Positions 1 through 7,375 of a stretch of 17,814 bases of DNA are shown in pieces (the first letter of the stretch is position 1; each line of letters begins with the position of its first letter). A program made the translations under genes and the position numbers. Location of the stretch: assembly GCA_041552135.1 (NCBI GenBank), contig JBFELL010000044.1:1-17814 (forward strand), written 5' to 3'. This DNA is from SZUA-186 sp041552135. GTDB taxonomy: Bacteria > Pseudomonadota > Gammaproteobacteria > UBA9214. The notes under the pieces are model-generated. The model had not been told where the DNA came from, made no database searches, and worked only from the letters and a program-made list of their open reading frames with translations.

Positions 1-49
1 AACATTCGGGCCAATATTTATCATGAATGGCTTTTCCATACATTCTGAT

Positions 50-91
50 CCGCCACCTGAAGGCGGGGGGTTTACGGATCCCCTATCGGGG
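50..91. other. Two small hairpins at the window edge
   Basis: CCGCC (50-54) pairs with GGCGG (62-66) and is followed by GGGG and TTT, so it could be a weak terminator. CCCC (80-83) pairs with GGGG (88-91) around TATC. No gene is visible in positions 1-104. Such hairpins next to the 105-158 repeat suggest the downstream flank of a mobile or REP-type element whose coding part lies outside the window; that link is inference. Confidence 0.4.
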
Positions 92-104
92 ACGCTAAAG
101 AACC

Positions 105-158
105 AAAGGGGACAGATTTATTTAGCCCCAAACAAAGGGGACAGATTTATTTAGCCCC
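105..158. repeat. Exact 25-base direct repeat (GGGGACAGATTTATTT motif), two copies
   Basis: Positions 105-129 and 134-158 are identical over 25 bases (period 29). Each begins AAAGGGGACAG and ends TTTAGCCCC, so the GGGG and CCCC ends of each copy can also pair. From general knowledge, GGGGACAGATTTATTT strings are common beside REP-associated tyrosine transposases (IS200/IS605-like) in gammaproteobacteria. No transposase is present in the window. Confidence 0.75.
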
Positions 159-221
159 GGGCGCCTGAAACGCCCCTGAGAAACCGCCGCCACCGGGCAG
201 GCCATGGTTGCGGGAGAACCG

Positions 222-250
222 GCGACAGTCCCGCGAGGTCATGGGATACT
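222..250 (+). promoter_or_regulatory. Possible sigma70 promoter for the HAD gene
   Basis: A -35-like GCGACA (222-227; four of six consensus bases) lies 17 bases from a -10-like GATACT (245-250). It is placed sensibly, 47 bases before the GTG start at 297. Weak -35, so only a candidate. Confidence 0.3.
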
Positions 251-296
251 GTAAGACGCCCGGTGTTACCCCCCGCCGCAAGGACAACCCGATCCA

Positions 297-1040
297 GTGA
301 ACCACATCCGCACACTCACCTTCGACCTGGATGACACCCTGTGGGACAACCGCGCTGTCCTCATGGCAGCGGAACAAGCGCTCTACGACTGGCTGGACGG
401 CAACTTCCCGCGCATCGCACAGCGCTACAGCCTCGAGGCGATGCGCCGGATGCGCATCGACCTGGTCCGGCAGGACCCCGGGTGGCGCAACCGGATTTCC
501 GAACTGCGCAAACACGCACTGCGGCTGGCGGCACGCGCCGCCGGCTACACCGACGATCTGGTCGAACCCGCCTTTGCCGTGTTTCTCGAGGCGCGACACC
601 GGATCACCCTCTACGACGACGTCACCCCGGCGCTGCAGCAGCTGCGCCATGCCGGCTATCGGCTGGGCTCCATGACCAACGGCAACGCCGATGTGCACCG
701 CCTCGGCATCGGGCCGCTGTTCGATTTCAGCCTGACGGCGGAGTCGGTGGGCCGCGCCAAGCCGCACCCGCGCCTGTTCGAGGAGGCCTGCCGCATTGCC
801 GGGGTCGCCCCCGCGGAACTCGCCCATGTCGGCGACGAGGCGGCCACCGACCTGGCCGGCGGCCTGGCGGCCGGCGTCAGGGTTATCTGGATGAACCGCC
901 TGGAGCAGCCACCGGCGCCCGGGATCACCCCGCACGCCGAGGTCCGCGACATGGGCGAACTGCTGGCCATACTGGGTGTGGACACGCCTGAAGCGGCAGA
1001 CCCCGGCGCCATGGCAGCTGACAGCAAACCCCACCCGTAG
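297..1040 (+). CDS. HAD-superfamily phosphatase, YigB-like
   Basis: A 247-residue cytoplasmic hydrolase of the haloacid dehalogenase superfamily. All four HAD motifs are visible: motif I FDLDDTLWDN with nucleophile D10 and acid D12; motif II SMTNGN with T127; motif III lysine K155 in RAKPHP; motif IV HVGDEAATD with D180 and D185 for Mg2+. The segment between motifs I and II is helical, as in subfamily I cap domains. TNGN and HVGD(x4)TD resemble E. coli YigB, which dephosphorylates a riboflavin-pathway intermediate (5-amino-6-ribitylamino-uracil phosphate), but substrate cannot be read from sequence. The start is GTG; an AAGGA (280-284) lies 12 bases upstream, a longish spacing, and the next ATG would remove motif I. 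It is followed by two REP-like repeats, not by an operon partner. Confidence 0.88.
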   Translation: MNHIRTLTFDLDDTLWDNRAVLMAAEQALYDWLDGNFPRIAQRYSLEAMRRMRIDLVRQDPGWRNRISELRKHALRLAARAAGYTDDLVEPAFAVFLEARHRITLYDDVTPALQQLRHAGYRLGSMTNGNADVHRLGIGPLFDFSLTAESVGRAKPHPRLFEEACRIAGVAPAELAHVGDEAATDLAGGLAAGVRVIWMNRLEQPPAPGITPHAEVRDMGELLAILGVDTPEAADPGAMAADSKPHP

Positions 1041-1045
1041 GCCGC

Positions 1046-1071
1046 GTTGGGCACGCTGCGCTTTGCCCGAC
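1046..1071. repeat. REP-like palindrome, copy A
   Basis: Begins GTTGGGCA and ends TGCCCGAC, forming a stem with one G-T pair around a GC-rich centre. It is the reverse-complement relative of copy B at 1121-1153 and matches copy C at 3567-3598. It lies just after the HAD gene stop codon and may stabilise or end that transcript. Confidence 0.7.
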
Positions 1072-1120
1072 CTGCCACATCGTGAGGGCGCATTGATTGA
1101 TTGCATGCACCACCCCGCCG

Positions 1121-1153
1121 GTTGGGCAAAGGCGCGCCAGCGACGTGCCCAAC
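1121..1153. repeat. REP-like palindrome, copy B
   Basis: Begins GTTGGGCAAAGGCGC and ends GTGCCCAAC. Copies A and B face each other 49 bases apart, as in a bacterial interspersed mosaic element, so the whole segment 1044-1153 could fold into either two short hairpins or one long one. It separates the HAD and lipoprotein genes. Confidence 0.7.
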
Positions 1154-1262
1154 GCAGGGCCTGCAGTGGCTGTTATCCGGGCTTGCCGCGAGCCGGCCAG
1201 GATCCGCAACCGGTTACAATTCGTAGCATGTACTACCTGCACAACCCCGAGGCCTTCACCGC

Positions 1263-2156
1263 ATGATGTTGCGTGGACTGACACTGACCCTGCTGCTCCT
1301 GCTCGGCAGCGGCTGCAGCCGCACCGAGCTGGCCTACCGCAACGCGGACTGGTTCATCGAGCGCTACGCCAGGCAGGCCGTCGATGCCAGCGCCGGGCAG
1401 CGCGAGCGCTGGGAGCCGGTGCTGCAGGCCACACTGCAGCAGCATCGCGAGGCGGTGCTGCCACGGGTCATCGGCTACCTGAACCTGCTCGACCGGGCGC
1501 TGCAATCGCCGCAGGATAGCGCCGGCGTGGCGTGCCTGGTCAACGGCGCCCTGCAGCTCTACGACAGGCACGCGGAACTTGCCGTGGCGCTGTCGGCGCC
1601 GCTGCTGGCGGAACTCGATGCCGGGCAGATCGAGCACCTGGCGACCCACCTGGCCGAGCGGGACAGCGAGCTGCGCGAGCGTTATCGCCTGCCGGACCCG
1701 CAAGGCCGGCAGGCGGCGCGGGTCGAGCGCATCACCGGGCGGATCGAACGCTGGACCGGCAGGCTGGGCGATGCCCAGCGACAGCAGCTCGAGCAGGCCA
1801 TTCGCCGGATGCCCGATCTTACCGGCCAGTGGCTGGCCTATCGTGCCGGGCAGAATGCCGCCCTGCTGCAGCTGCTGGAAGCCGGCGCGAATGCACCCGC
1901 CCTGCGGGCGTTTCTCTTCGGCTGGTGGGTCGAGCGCGAGGGACAGCCGGCGGCGATGACACAAAGCTGGAACACCGCCATGCGCGATTTCATCGAGCTG
2001 CTGCAGACCCTCGGCCGCTCCCTAACCGACCGGCAGCGTGCCACCTTGCAGACGCGCATCGCCGGCCTGCGCAGTGACCTGGCGACATTCCAGCCGCCAG
2101 CGCGGCAGGGCGTACCACCGCAGGCCCAGTTTGACTGCAGGCCCTCGACAGTCTGA
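1263..2156 (+). CDS. DUF6279-type lipoprotein
   Basis: A 297-residue predicted lipoprotein. Residues 1-17 form a short signal peptide (MMLRG then a leucine-rich core) ending in LGSGC; C18 would be lipidated. The -3 residue is Gly rather than the usual Leu, a mild departure. The mature part is helical, rich in Arg, Glu, Gln and Leu, with the ELAYRNADWFIER start and repeated ER/QR segments that I associate with the DUF6279 family. No function is known. GAGG (1249-1252) is 10 bases before the first of two ATGs. A possible -10 TACAAT is at 1215-1220 without a convincing -35. The product should sit in the periplasm on the inner or outer membrane; there is no Asp at +2 (Ser19 follows), which favours the outer membrane by the Lol rule. 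Confidence 0.8.
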   Translation: MMLRGLTLTLLLLLGSGCSRTELAYRNADWFIERYARQAVDASAGQRERWEPVLQATLQQHREAVLPRVIGYLNLLDRALQSPQDSAGVACLVNGALQLYDRHAELAVALSAPLLAELDAGQIEHLATHLAERDSELRERYRLPDPQGRQAARVERITGRIERWTGRLGDAQRQQLEQAIRRMPDLTGQWLAYRAGQNAALLQLLEAGANAPALRAFLFGWWVEREGQPAAMTQSWNTAMRDFIELLQTLGRSLTDRQRATLQTRIAGLRSDLATFQPPARQGVPPQAQFDCRPSTV

Positions 2157-2198
2157 CGACCCGTGTTAGCCGCCGCAAAGGCGTCCGGGCGCGAGCCG

Positions 2199-2450
2199 CT
2201 ACTCCGCCTGGACGGCCTGCGACCCGGAGTCGGCCGTCATGGACGGTGGCACCTCCACCGCCCGGTGCCCGCCGAACAGGATGCCCGCCAGCAGCAGGAT
2301 CCTCACGGCCTGCCAGAAGGACACTTCGCGAATCCCGAAGACGTCCGGCATGGTGCTGTTCCACAGCCACCGGAAAATGACCACCAGGATCGCGACAAGG
2401 ATCAACACGACCGCAATCCCGACAATCACCTCAAGCGCCTGACTTTCCAT
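2199..2450 (-). CDS. Small membrane protein of unknown function
   Basis: 83 residues from the chosen start (MESQALEVIVG). One clear transmembrane helix occupies about residues 6-28 (IVGIAVVLILVAILVVIF). A second hydrophobic stretch near residues 50-61 (VRILLLAGILFGG) could be another. Between them is WNSTMPDVFGIREVSFWQA. A pattern of this type (P-x-[IVL]-F-G then WQA then LFGG) recurs in small uncharacterised proteins of many bacteria; that is recalled, not searched. The frame is open upstream to 2483, but AAGGAG (2465-2460) lies 9 bases before the ATG at 2450, so the shorter form is preferred. It is convergent with the lipoprotein gene and divergent from the META-domain gene. The tail after LFGG is polar and probably cytoplasmic or disordered. 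Confidence 0.65.
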   Translation of the reverse strand: MESQALEVIVGIAVVLILVAILVVIFRWLWNSTMPDVFGIREVSFWQAVRILLLAGILFGGHRAVEVPPSMTADSGSQAVQAE

Positions 2451-2532
2451 ACGGTCTCTCTCCTTCTCCCGTCCGGCGGCCATAGCGGGAAGTTGTGTAC
2501 TGGAAGCGCCGGTGCATTCAGCTTAGCATGCA

Positions 2533-2588
2533 GACAGGCACGCCTGTCCGGGCGCGGCGGCCACCCTGCCGGCGCGATGAGCCGGCAG
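2533..2588. repeat. Two inverted repeats in a divergent intergenic region
   Basis: GACAGGC-AC-GCCTGTC (2533-2548) is a perfect 7-base inverted repeat with a 2-base centre. CTGCCGGC (2566-2573) pairs with GCCGGCAG (2581-2588) across 7 bases. Both lie between the small membrane protein gene (-) and the META-domain gene (+), where operators would be expected. No regulator can be assigned. Confidence 0.5.
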
Positions 2589-2634
2589 CCGGGCAGAACC
2601 TTCCGGAGAGACGCCCTCACACAAGGAACCACCC

Positions 2635-3528
2635 ATGCTGCAGGCTCACCTTACCAGGGTCGTCAACACCGCCTTGCGCGCACTGCTTCTCGGCGCGCTA
2701 CCCGCCATCGGACTGGCCTCGCCATCACTGGAAGCACTGGGCAACATCGCCTATGCCGGCATCCACGACGCACCCGTCAGGCTGGAGAACGGCCTCTACG
2801 AAGGCGAGCCCTATGTACCGGGTGGCGCCTCGCGGCCGCGCGTTGAACTGCTGGCGGACCTGCATGCCAGCAGCGACACCGGCACCACCTTCGTACTGCT
2901 GAGCGCCAGCGCCGGCGGCACCGGCAGCAACCTGTATCTCGCCGCGGTGTCACCGGCCGGTGACAATACCGGCACCGTGCTGATCGGCGACCGTGTCGAC
3001 GTCATCGCGCTGCGCCGCAGCGACGCCGGGGTCATGCTCGAATACGTCATGGCAGGCCCTGGCGAGCCGGCCTGCTGCCCGACACTCCGGGTAAGCGGGA
3101 TTTACGGCATGCAGGACGGCGACCTGGTGGAGCTGTCGCGCGAGGCGCACGGCAGCCTCTCGCTGGCCACGCTGGCGGGTACGCCATGGCGTCTGCTGCA
3201 GTTTGACCGCAACACAGCGGTGCCCGACAACGTCACGGTAACGGCCGTGTTCGAGGACAAGCGCATTTCAGGTTCTGCCGGCTGCAACCGCTACTTCGCC
3301 GGCGTGAGCGCCGCGACGCCCTATGAGCTGTCCATCGGGCCGGCAGGCGCCACCCGCATGGCCTGCCCGGCGCCGCAGATGGCGGTCGAGACCCGCTTCC
3401 TCCGGGCCCTGGCGCATGCCACGCAGTTCCGTTTCCAGCTCGGCAAACTGGCGATCGGCTACCGGGACGGCGATACGCAGGCCGCGCTGCTGTTCGAGCG
3501 CGGCAGCCCGGAAAAGCCGTCACCCTGA
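2635..3528 (+). CDS. Exported META/HslJ-domain protein
   Basis: 297 residues. The N-terminus (two Arg, then ALLLGALPAIGLA) is a signal peptide, probably cleaved after A28. Residues about 33-165 form a domain with TVLIGDRVDVIALRR and PACCPTLRV; this N-terminal module, with its Cys-Cys pair, is often joined to META domains. Residues about 178-290 are a META/HslJ domain: LAGTPWRLLQF, ISGSAGCNRYFAGV, IGPAGATRMACP and ETRFLRAL. In E. coli, HslJ is a heat-inducible protein linked to novobiocin resistance; the role here is unknown, presumably periplasmic or envelope stress. AAGGA (2623-2627) with 7-base spacing supports the ATG. It is convergent with tamB, with a REP-like hairpin between them. Cys residues in both domains could form disulfides in the periplasm. 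Confidence 0.82.
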   Translation: MLQAHLTRVVNTALRALLLGALPAIGLASPSLEALGNIAYAGIHDAPVRLENGLYEGEPYVPGGASRPRVELLADLHASSDTGTTFVLLSASAGGTGSNLYLAAVSPAGDNTGTVLIGDRVDVIALRRSDAGVMLEYVMAGPGEPACCPTLRVSGIYGMQDGDLVELSREAHGSLSLATLAGTPWRLLQFDRNTAVPDNVTVTAVFEDKRISGSAGCNRYFAGVSAATPYELSIGPAGATRMACPAPQMAVETRFLRALAHATQFRFQLGKLAIGYRDGDTQAALLFERGSPEKPSP

Positions 3529-3566
3529 CCGAGGCAACCCGCACAGGGACACCGGCCGGTTGGCAG

Positions 3567-3598
3567 GTTGGGCAAAGGCGCAGCGCGCCGTGCCCGAC
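3567..3598. repeat. REP-like palindrome, copy C
   Basis: GTTGGGCAAAGGCGCAGCGC to GTGCCCGAC, closely matching copy B. It lies between the convergent META-domain gene and tamB, 6 bases beyond the tamB stop codon, so it probably serves as a transcript-end stabiliser for both. No T-run follows on either strand. Confidence 0.75.
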
Positions 3599-3604
3599 AA
3601 CAGC

Positions 3605-6600
3605 TCATTCGCCGCGCTCGATGACGTAGAAGATGTCCGCCGAGGAGCGCTCCGCCGACGCCTCGCCGACCAGTTTCCAGCGGCTGCTGAGGGAGTAGCG
3701 CAGCCGCAGGGTGGACACCGGCTCGAACAGTCCGATGCCGTAGCTGACCAGCAGCTCCGGCGTCAGGTACTTGCCCACCAGCAACGAGGCCTGTGTGGTG
3801 GTGGCCCCCGGTTCGCTGGCGATGGAGATTTCGTCGACGCCCACCTTCTCGCCGAGGCGCTGGCCCAGCGTCTCGCCGCCGCTCATCCCCAGCATGAGTG
3901 CCGCCTCGTTCATGGCGGAGCGTTCCTCGTCCGAGGCATTGTTCTCCAGGTCACGCCCCAGCACCAGCCAGGAGAGCTGCCGGGACTGCGACATGCCCGG
4001 TTCGGAAAACAGCGCGAACTGCGGGTCACGCAGGCTGCCGCGTACCCGCACGCCCACCAGCACATCCGCGGCCGGGCGCCGCACCGCCTCGACATCGAGG
4101 CCCGGCACCGAGACCGGACCGCCGGCAAACAGCACCCGCCCGGTGCGAATTTCGAGATTCTGGCCGTAGGCACGGTAACTGCCGTCGCGTATGGCGAGCT
4201 CGCCGGTGGCACTGGCCGGGCGCTCCGGTTCGCTGAACGTCAGCAGGTTGCCCGTCAACTGCCCCTTCAGACCCAGCCCGTCGAACCTGACGTCGTCGCC
4301 GAGCACGAAACGCACCCGGGTATGGAGCCGGTAGGCCTGGCGCGGGGCAAGCGGCTGGCTGTCCGTGACGATCACCTGGTCTGCGGACACGCTGACCGCC
4401 GACTCCGGCAGCTGGCGCGGCTCGATCCGCGCCTGCGGGATACGGACCTTGCCGGACAGGTCGATTCGCCTGCCGGCCAGGGCCAGCTCCAGGTCGGGCG
4501 AGGCGAGGATCTCCGCCTCCGGCGTATTGGCGACCTGTACCTTCTCGCCGGTCAGCTTCAGGCGCGCCGTCGGGGCCTCGGCGAGCAGGTCGGCCTGTCC
4601 GTCCAGGCGCAGCAGGCCCTCGCCGGAGCGCGCACTGGCACTGAGCAGCAGGGCACCCGAGGGCTGGCCGCGTATGTCGACACCGATGTCCGTCAGCGTC
4701 AGCCCGGGCGTTGCCAGCACCGCCTCGCCATCGGCAACCGCCAGCCGGCCCAGCAACGCGGGCCTGCCGAGACTGCCGCTCAGCCGGACATCGCCATCCA
4801 GACGCCCGCTCAGGCGGCTGACCTCCGGATGCAGCCGCCCGGCGAAGCCGATGTCCGGCAGCAACAGCCTGGCGTTGCCGCTGAGCCCGCGCTCCGCCCA
4901 GGTCTCGCTGGCCGTGTCCAGTGCCGCCTGCAGCGTCAGTCCGCCACCCTCCACCGGCAGGCGCGCCGCGAGCCGCGCGCCGCGCCGGTCGACCTGCAGG
5001 TCCGCGCTGCCGGCACCGAAGACCAGCAGCTGGCCCGTGGCGTCCTCCTCCATCGCCTGCAGCTGGCCGGCCGTGGTTTCGAGGCGGGCCTGTGCCTGCA
5101 ACGGCTGGCCGCTTCGCTGCTGCAACTCGCCTGTTCCACTCAGCATGCCGGTCACGCCGAGATCGGTATCCAGCAGACGCAGCAGCGGCGCCAGCGGCAG
5201 GTTCTCGAGATGGAAGCCGGCCTGCATGCCGTCGCTGTCACGCGCGGCCTGCAGGCAGGCGGCAGCCGCCTCACGCTGCCAGCAGGCCTCCGGCAGTGAT
5301 GCCCGGGTCGGGCCGATCCGGCCGTCCACCGGCCCGGCCAGGCGCCAGGGCGATGCGCCGCCCGGTAGCGCCAGGTCGGCGCTTGTCATGCGGTAGTGCC
5401 AGTCGGGGTCTTGCCAGTTGCCGTCGACCTGCAACGCCAGTGTCCCCGGTGCGGCATCCGCCGCCAGTTCCAGCCGGTGCGCCTGCGGCCGGCCACGCCC
5501 CTGCAGCTGCAGGCTATTGATCGCCACCCCCGCCACCGAGCCGCTACCGTGACGCAGTTCGAGGTGCGACTCGCTGCGCCCGCTCAGGTCGAGGCGGGCA
5601 TCCAGCGACAAGGCATCGATGCGATCGCCCCCGTAACGCAGCTGGCTGCCGGTGAGCGTTGCGATGAGCTGTGCCTCTGACAGCCTGCCCTGCAGGCGGC
5701 CGGCGCCGGCGAGGCGGCCCGAGGCCGCGGGCAGCAGGGTCGCCAGGTCGGGACTGTCGAGCTGCCAGTCGAGCGCCAGGCGCTCGCCGAGCTCGCCATC
5801 GAGCGCCAGTCGCGAGGGGCCCGACGTCAGCCGGGTGTCCTGCAGCACCAGTTGCCCGGGTCGGTAGCTGCCGCGGCCGTCGAGGCGCAGCGGCAGGTCG
5901 CGCAGTGTACCGCTCGCCGTTGCACGCTCGACGTCGACCTGCCAGCCGGCCTCCTGCAGCTGCAACCCGGCCTGCAACTGCAGATCCAGCTGTCCCGGCC
6001 AGTCGGGCAGCAGCCCGGCGGGGTTGAGGCCCTTGCCGTCGAGCGCAAGCGCAACGTCGAACTCCTTCGCCCAGTCAAGGCGGGCGCTGCCGACCAGCCG
6101 GCCCTCCAGGGCCTCGATCGCCAGCGAATCCATGTCAAACGCCTGCCGGTCTCCCCGCCCGGCCAGGCGAACCCGGCCCGTCGTGACCTCCGGCGCATCG
6201 AGCAATGCGTCGGCAGCCACCTCCCAGGCGTCGAGCGAGCCGCGCAGGCTCAGTTCACCCTGTGCGCTGTTCACCGCGGCGGGCCCCTGCAGCGGCCAGA
6301 CCAGTTGCCGCCAGTCGGCCTGCAGTGCCACGACCGGCTGCGCCGCGTCGAGTTCGAGCCGGCCGCTGGCCTGCAGCTGCGTCTGATCCGCATTGGCCGT
6401 CAGGGTCAGCGACTCCAGCAACAGGGCATCGGGCTGTACAACCCCGGCCAGCCTGGCCTGCAGCGCGCCGGTCGGCTCACCGTCAACACGGGCGTTCGCT
6501 TCAAGCTGCAGCCGATCGGGCGTCCCGTCTGCACGAATGTCCGCATCGAGCCGCAACGCCGGCCAGGCGGCGTTGATGGCGGCAAGCTCGGTGCCCTGAA

Positions 6601-7375
6601 GTTGCAGGGTGGCGCGGATCTGCGGGACATCGAACAGGCGCTCGAGCTGCAGCCCGGCACGGGCGGCATAGGGCGGCTGCAGCTCGAGCCGCAGCCCGAG
6701 TCTCGCCAGCGAGCCATCGATGTGCAGGGCGGCCACGACCGGGGCATAGTCCGGCACGACGGCACTGGCGGTGATCTCGCCCTTGACGGGATAGGCCCCT
6801 GCCGCCTCCAGTGTCACCCCGCCCTGCAGCTGCAGGTCCGGGGCGATGAGTTCGAGGCGCTCGACGCTCAAGCGGCTGCCCTCGATGCGCGCCGCCAGGC
6901 ACAGTACCTCGATCGGTATCGCTTGCGCATCGGCGCCGAGCGCGACACTCGCCGCCTCGACCCGCAGTTCCTGCAGCACGATCGCCAGCGGCAGCCGGAT
7001 CTGCTCCGGCAGCACCGGCGGCGTCCCGTCACCGGCCGGCGCCTCCCCGGCATGGCGGTAATGCACGCCGCGCCCGGCAAGCTGTCGCACCTGCAGCGTG
7101 CCGCCCGGCAGGGCGCGCGGCTGCCACTCCAGCAGCACCTCATCGGCACTCAGCGTGTCGCTGTCAGTCTGGTAGCGCAGCCCCTGCAGGCGCAGCGGTC
7201 CGGCCAGCCGGCCGCTGACCGACTCCACCGACAGGGCCGGACCGGCAAGCGCCACCAGGCGGGGCCAGACCAGTTGCAATCCCGTCTCCGTCGTCACCAG
7301 CGCGGCCACGGCCACCAGCAACAGCAGCAACAGGACCGCAGCGAATGCCAGGGCTGTGGTGATGACCCGCCTCAC
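3605..7375 (-). CDS. tamB: Translocation and assembly module subunit TamB
   Basis: 1256 residues, close to the about 1260 of E. coli TamB. A single N-terminal membrane anchor (about residues 5-28, LAFAAVLLLLLLVAVAALV) is followed by a very long periplasmic part made of repeating beta-strand units rich in Leu, Asp, Gly and Gln (patterns such as LRLDG, LQLQG, ADLALPG). These form the lipid-carrying groove of the AsmA/TamB superfamily. The last ~330 residues match the conserved TamB C-terminal domain (DUF490): QNLEIRTGRVLFAGG, VGVRVRGSLRDPQFALFSEP and SYGIGLFEPVSTLRLRYSLSSRWKLVGEAS. TamB spans from inner membrane to TamA and is implicated in autotransporter assembly and phospholipid transport to the outer membrane. 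Its ATG overlaps the tamA stop by 4 bases (ATGA), so the two are translationally coupled. Long open frames on the opposite strand are GC-driven shadows. Confidence 0.97.
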   Translation of the reverse strand: MRRVITTALAFAAVLLLLLLVAVAALVTTETGLQLVWPRLVALAGPALSVESVSGRLAGPLRLQGLRYQTDSDTLSADEVLLEWQPRALPGGTLQVRQLAGRGVHYRHAGEAPAGDGTPPVLPEQIRLPLAIVLQELRVEAASVALGADAQAIPIEVLCLAARIEGSRLSVERLELIAPDLQLQGGVTLEAAGAYPVKGEITASAVVPDYAPVVAALHIDGSLARLGLRLELQPPYAARAGLQLERLFDVPQIRATLQLQGTELAAINAAWPALRLDADIRADGTPDRLQLEANARVDGEPTGALQARLAGVVQPDALLLESLTLTANADQTQLQASGRLELDAAQPVVALQADWRQLVWPLQGPAAVNSAQGELSLRGSLDAWEVAADALLDAPEVTTGRVRLAGRGDRQAFDMDSLAIEALEGRLVGSARLDWAKEFDVALALDGKGLNPAGLLPDWPGQLDLQLQAGLQLQEAGWQVDVERATASGTLRDLPLRLDGRGSYRPGQLVLQDTRLTSGPSRLALDGELGERLALDWQLDSPDLATLLPAASGRLAGAGRLQGRLSEAQLIATLTGSQLRYGGDRIDALSLDARLDLSGRSESHLELRHGSGSVAGVAINSLQLQGRGRPQAHRLELAADAAPGTLALQVDGNWQDPDWHYRMTSADLALPGGASPWRLAGPVDGRIGPTRASLPEACWQREAAAACLQAARDSDGMQAGFHLENLPLAPLLRLLDTDLGVTGMLSGTGELQQRSGQPLQAQARLETTAGQLQAMEEDATGQLLVFGAGSADLQVDRRGARLAARLPVEGGGLTLQAALDTASETWAERGLSGNARLLLPDIGFAGRLHPEVSRLSGRLDGDVRLSGSLGRPALLGRLAVADGEAVLATPGLTLTDIGVDIRGQPSGALLLSASARSGEGLLRLDGQADLLAEAPTARLKLTGEKVQVANTPEAEILASPDLELALAGRRIDLSGKVRIPQARIEPRQLPESAVSVSADQVIVTDSQPLAPRQAYRLHTRVRFVLGDDVRFDGLGLKGQLTGNLLTFSEPERPASATGELAIRDGSYRAYGQNLEIRTGRVLFAGGPVSVPGLDVEAVRRPAADVLVGVRVRGSLRDPQFALFSEPGMSQSRQLSWLVLGRDLENNASDEERSAMNEAALMLGMSGGETLGQRLGEKVGVDEISIASEPGATTTQASLLVGKYLTPELLVSYGIGLFEPVSTLRLRYSLSSRWKLVGEASAERSSADIFYVIERGE

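Noticed and set aside
3323..5299. 658-codon open frame on the plus strand opposite tamB, and a similar one at 5852-7399
   Set aside because: The translations are Arg/Gln/Pro-rich with no recognisable domain. They are antisense to the clear TamB coding sequence and arise from its high GC content.
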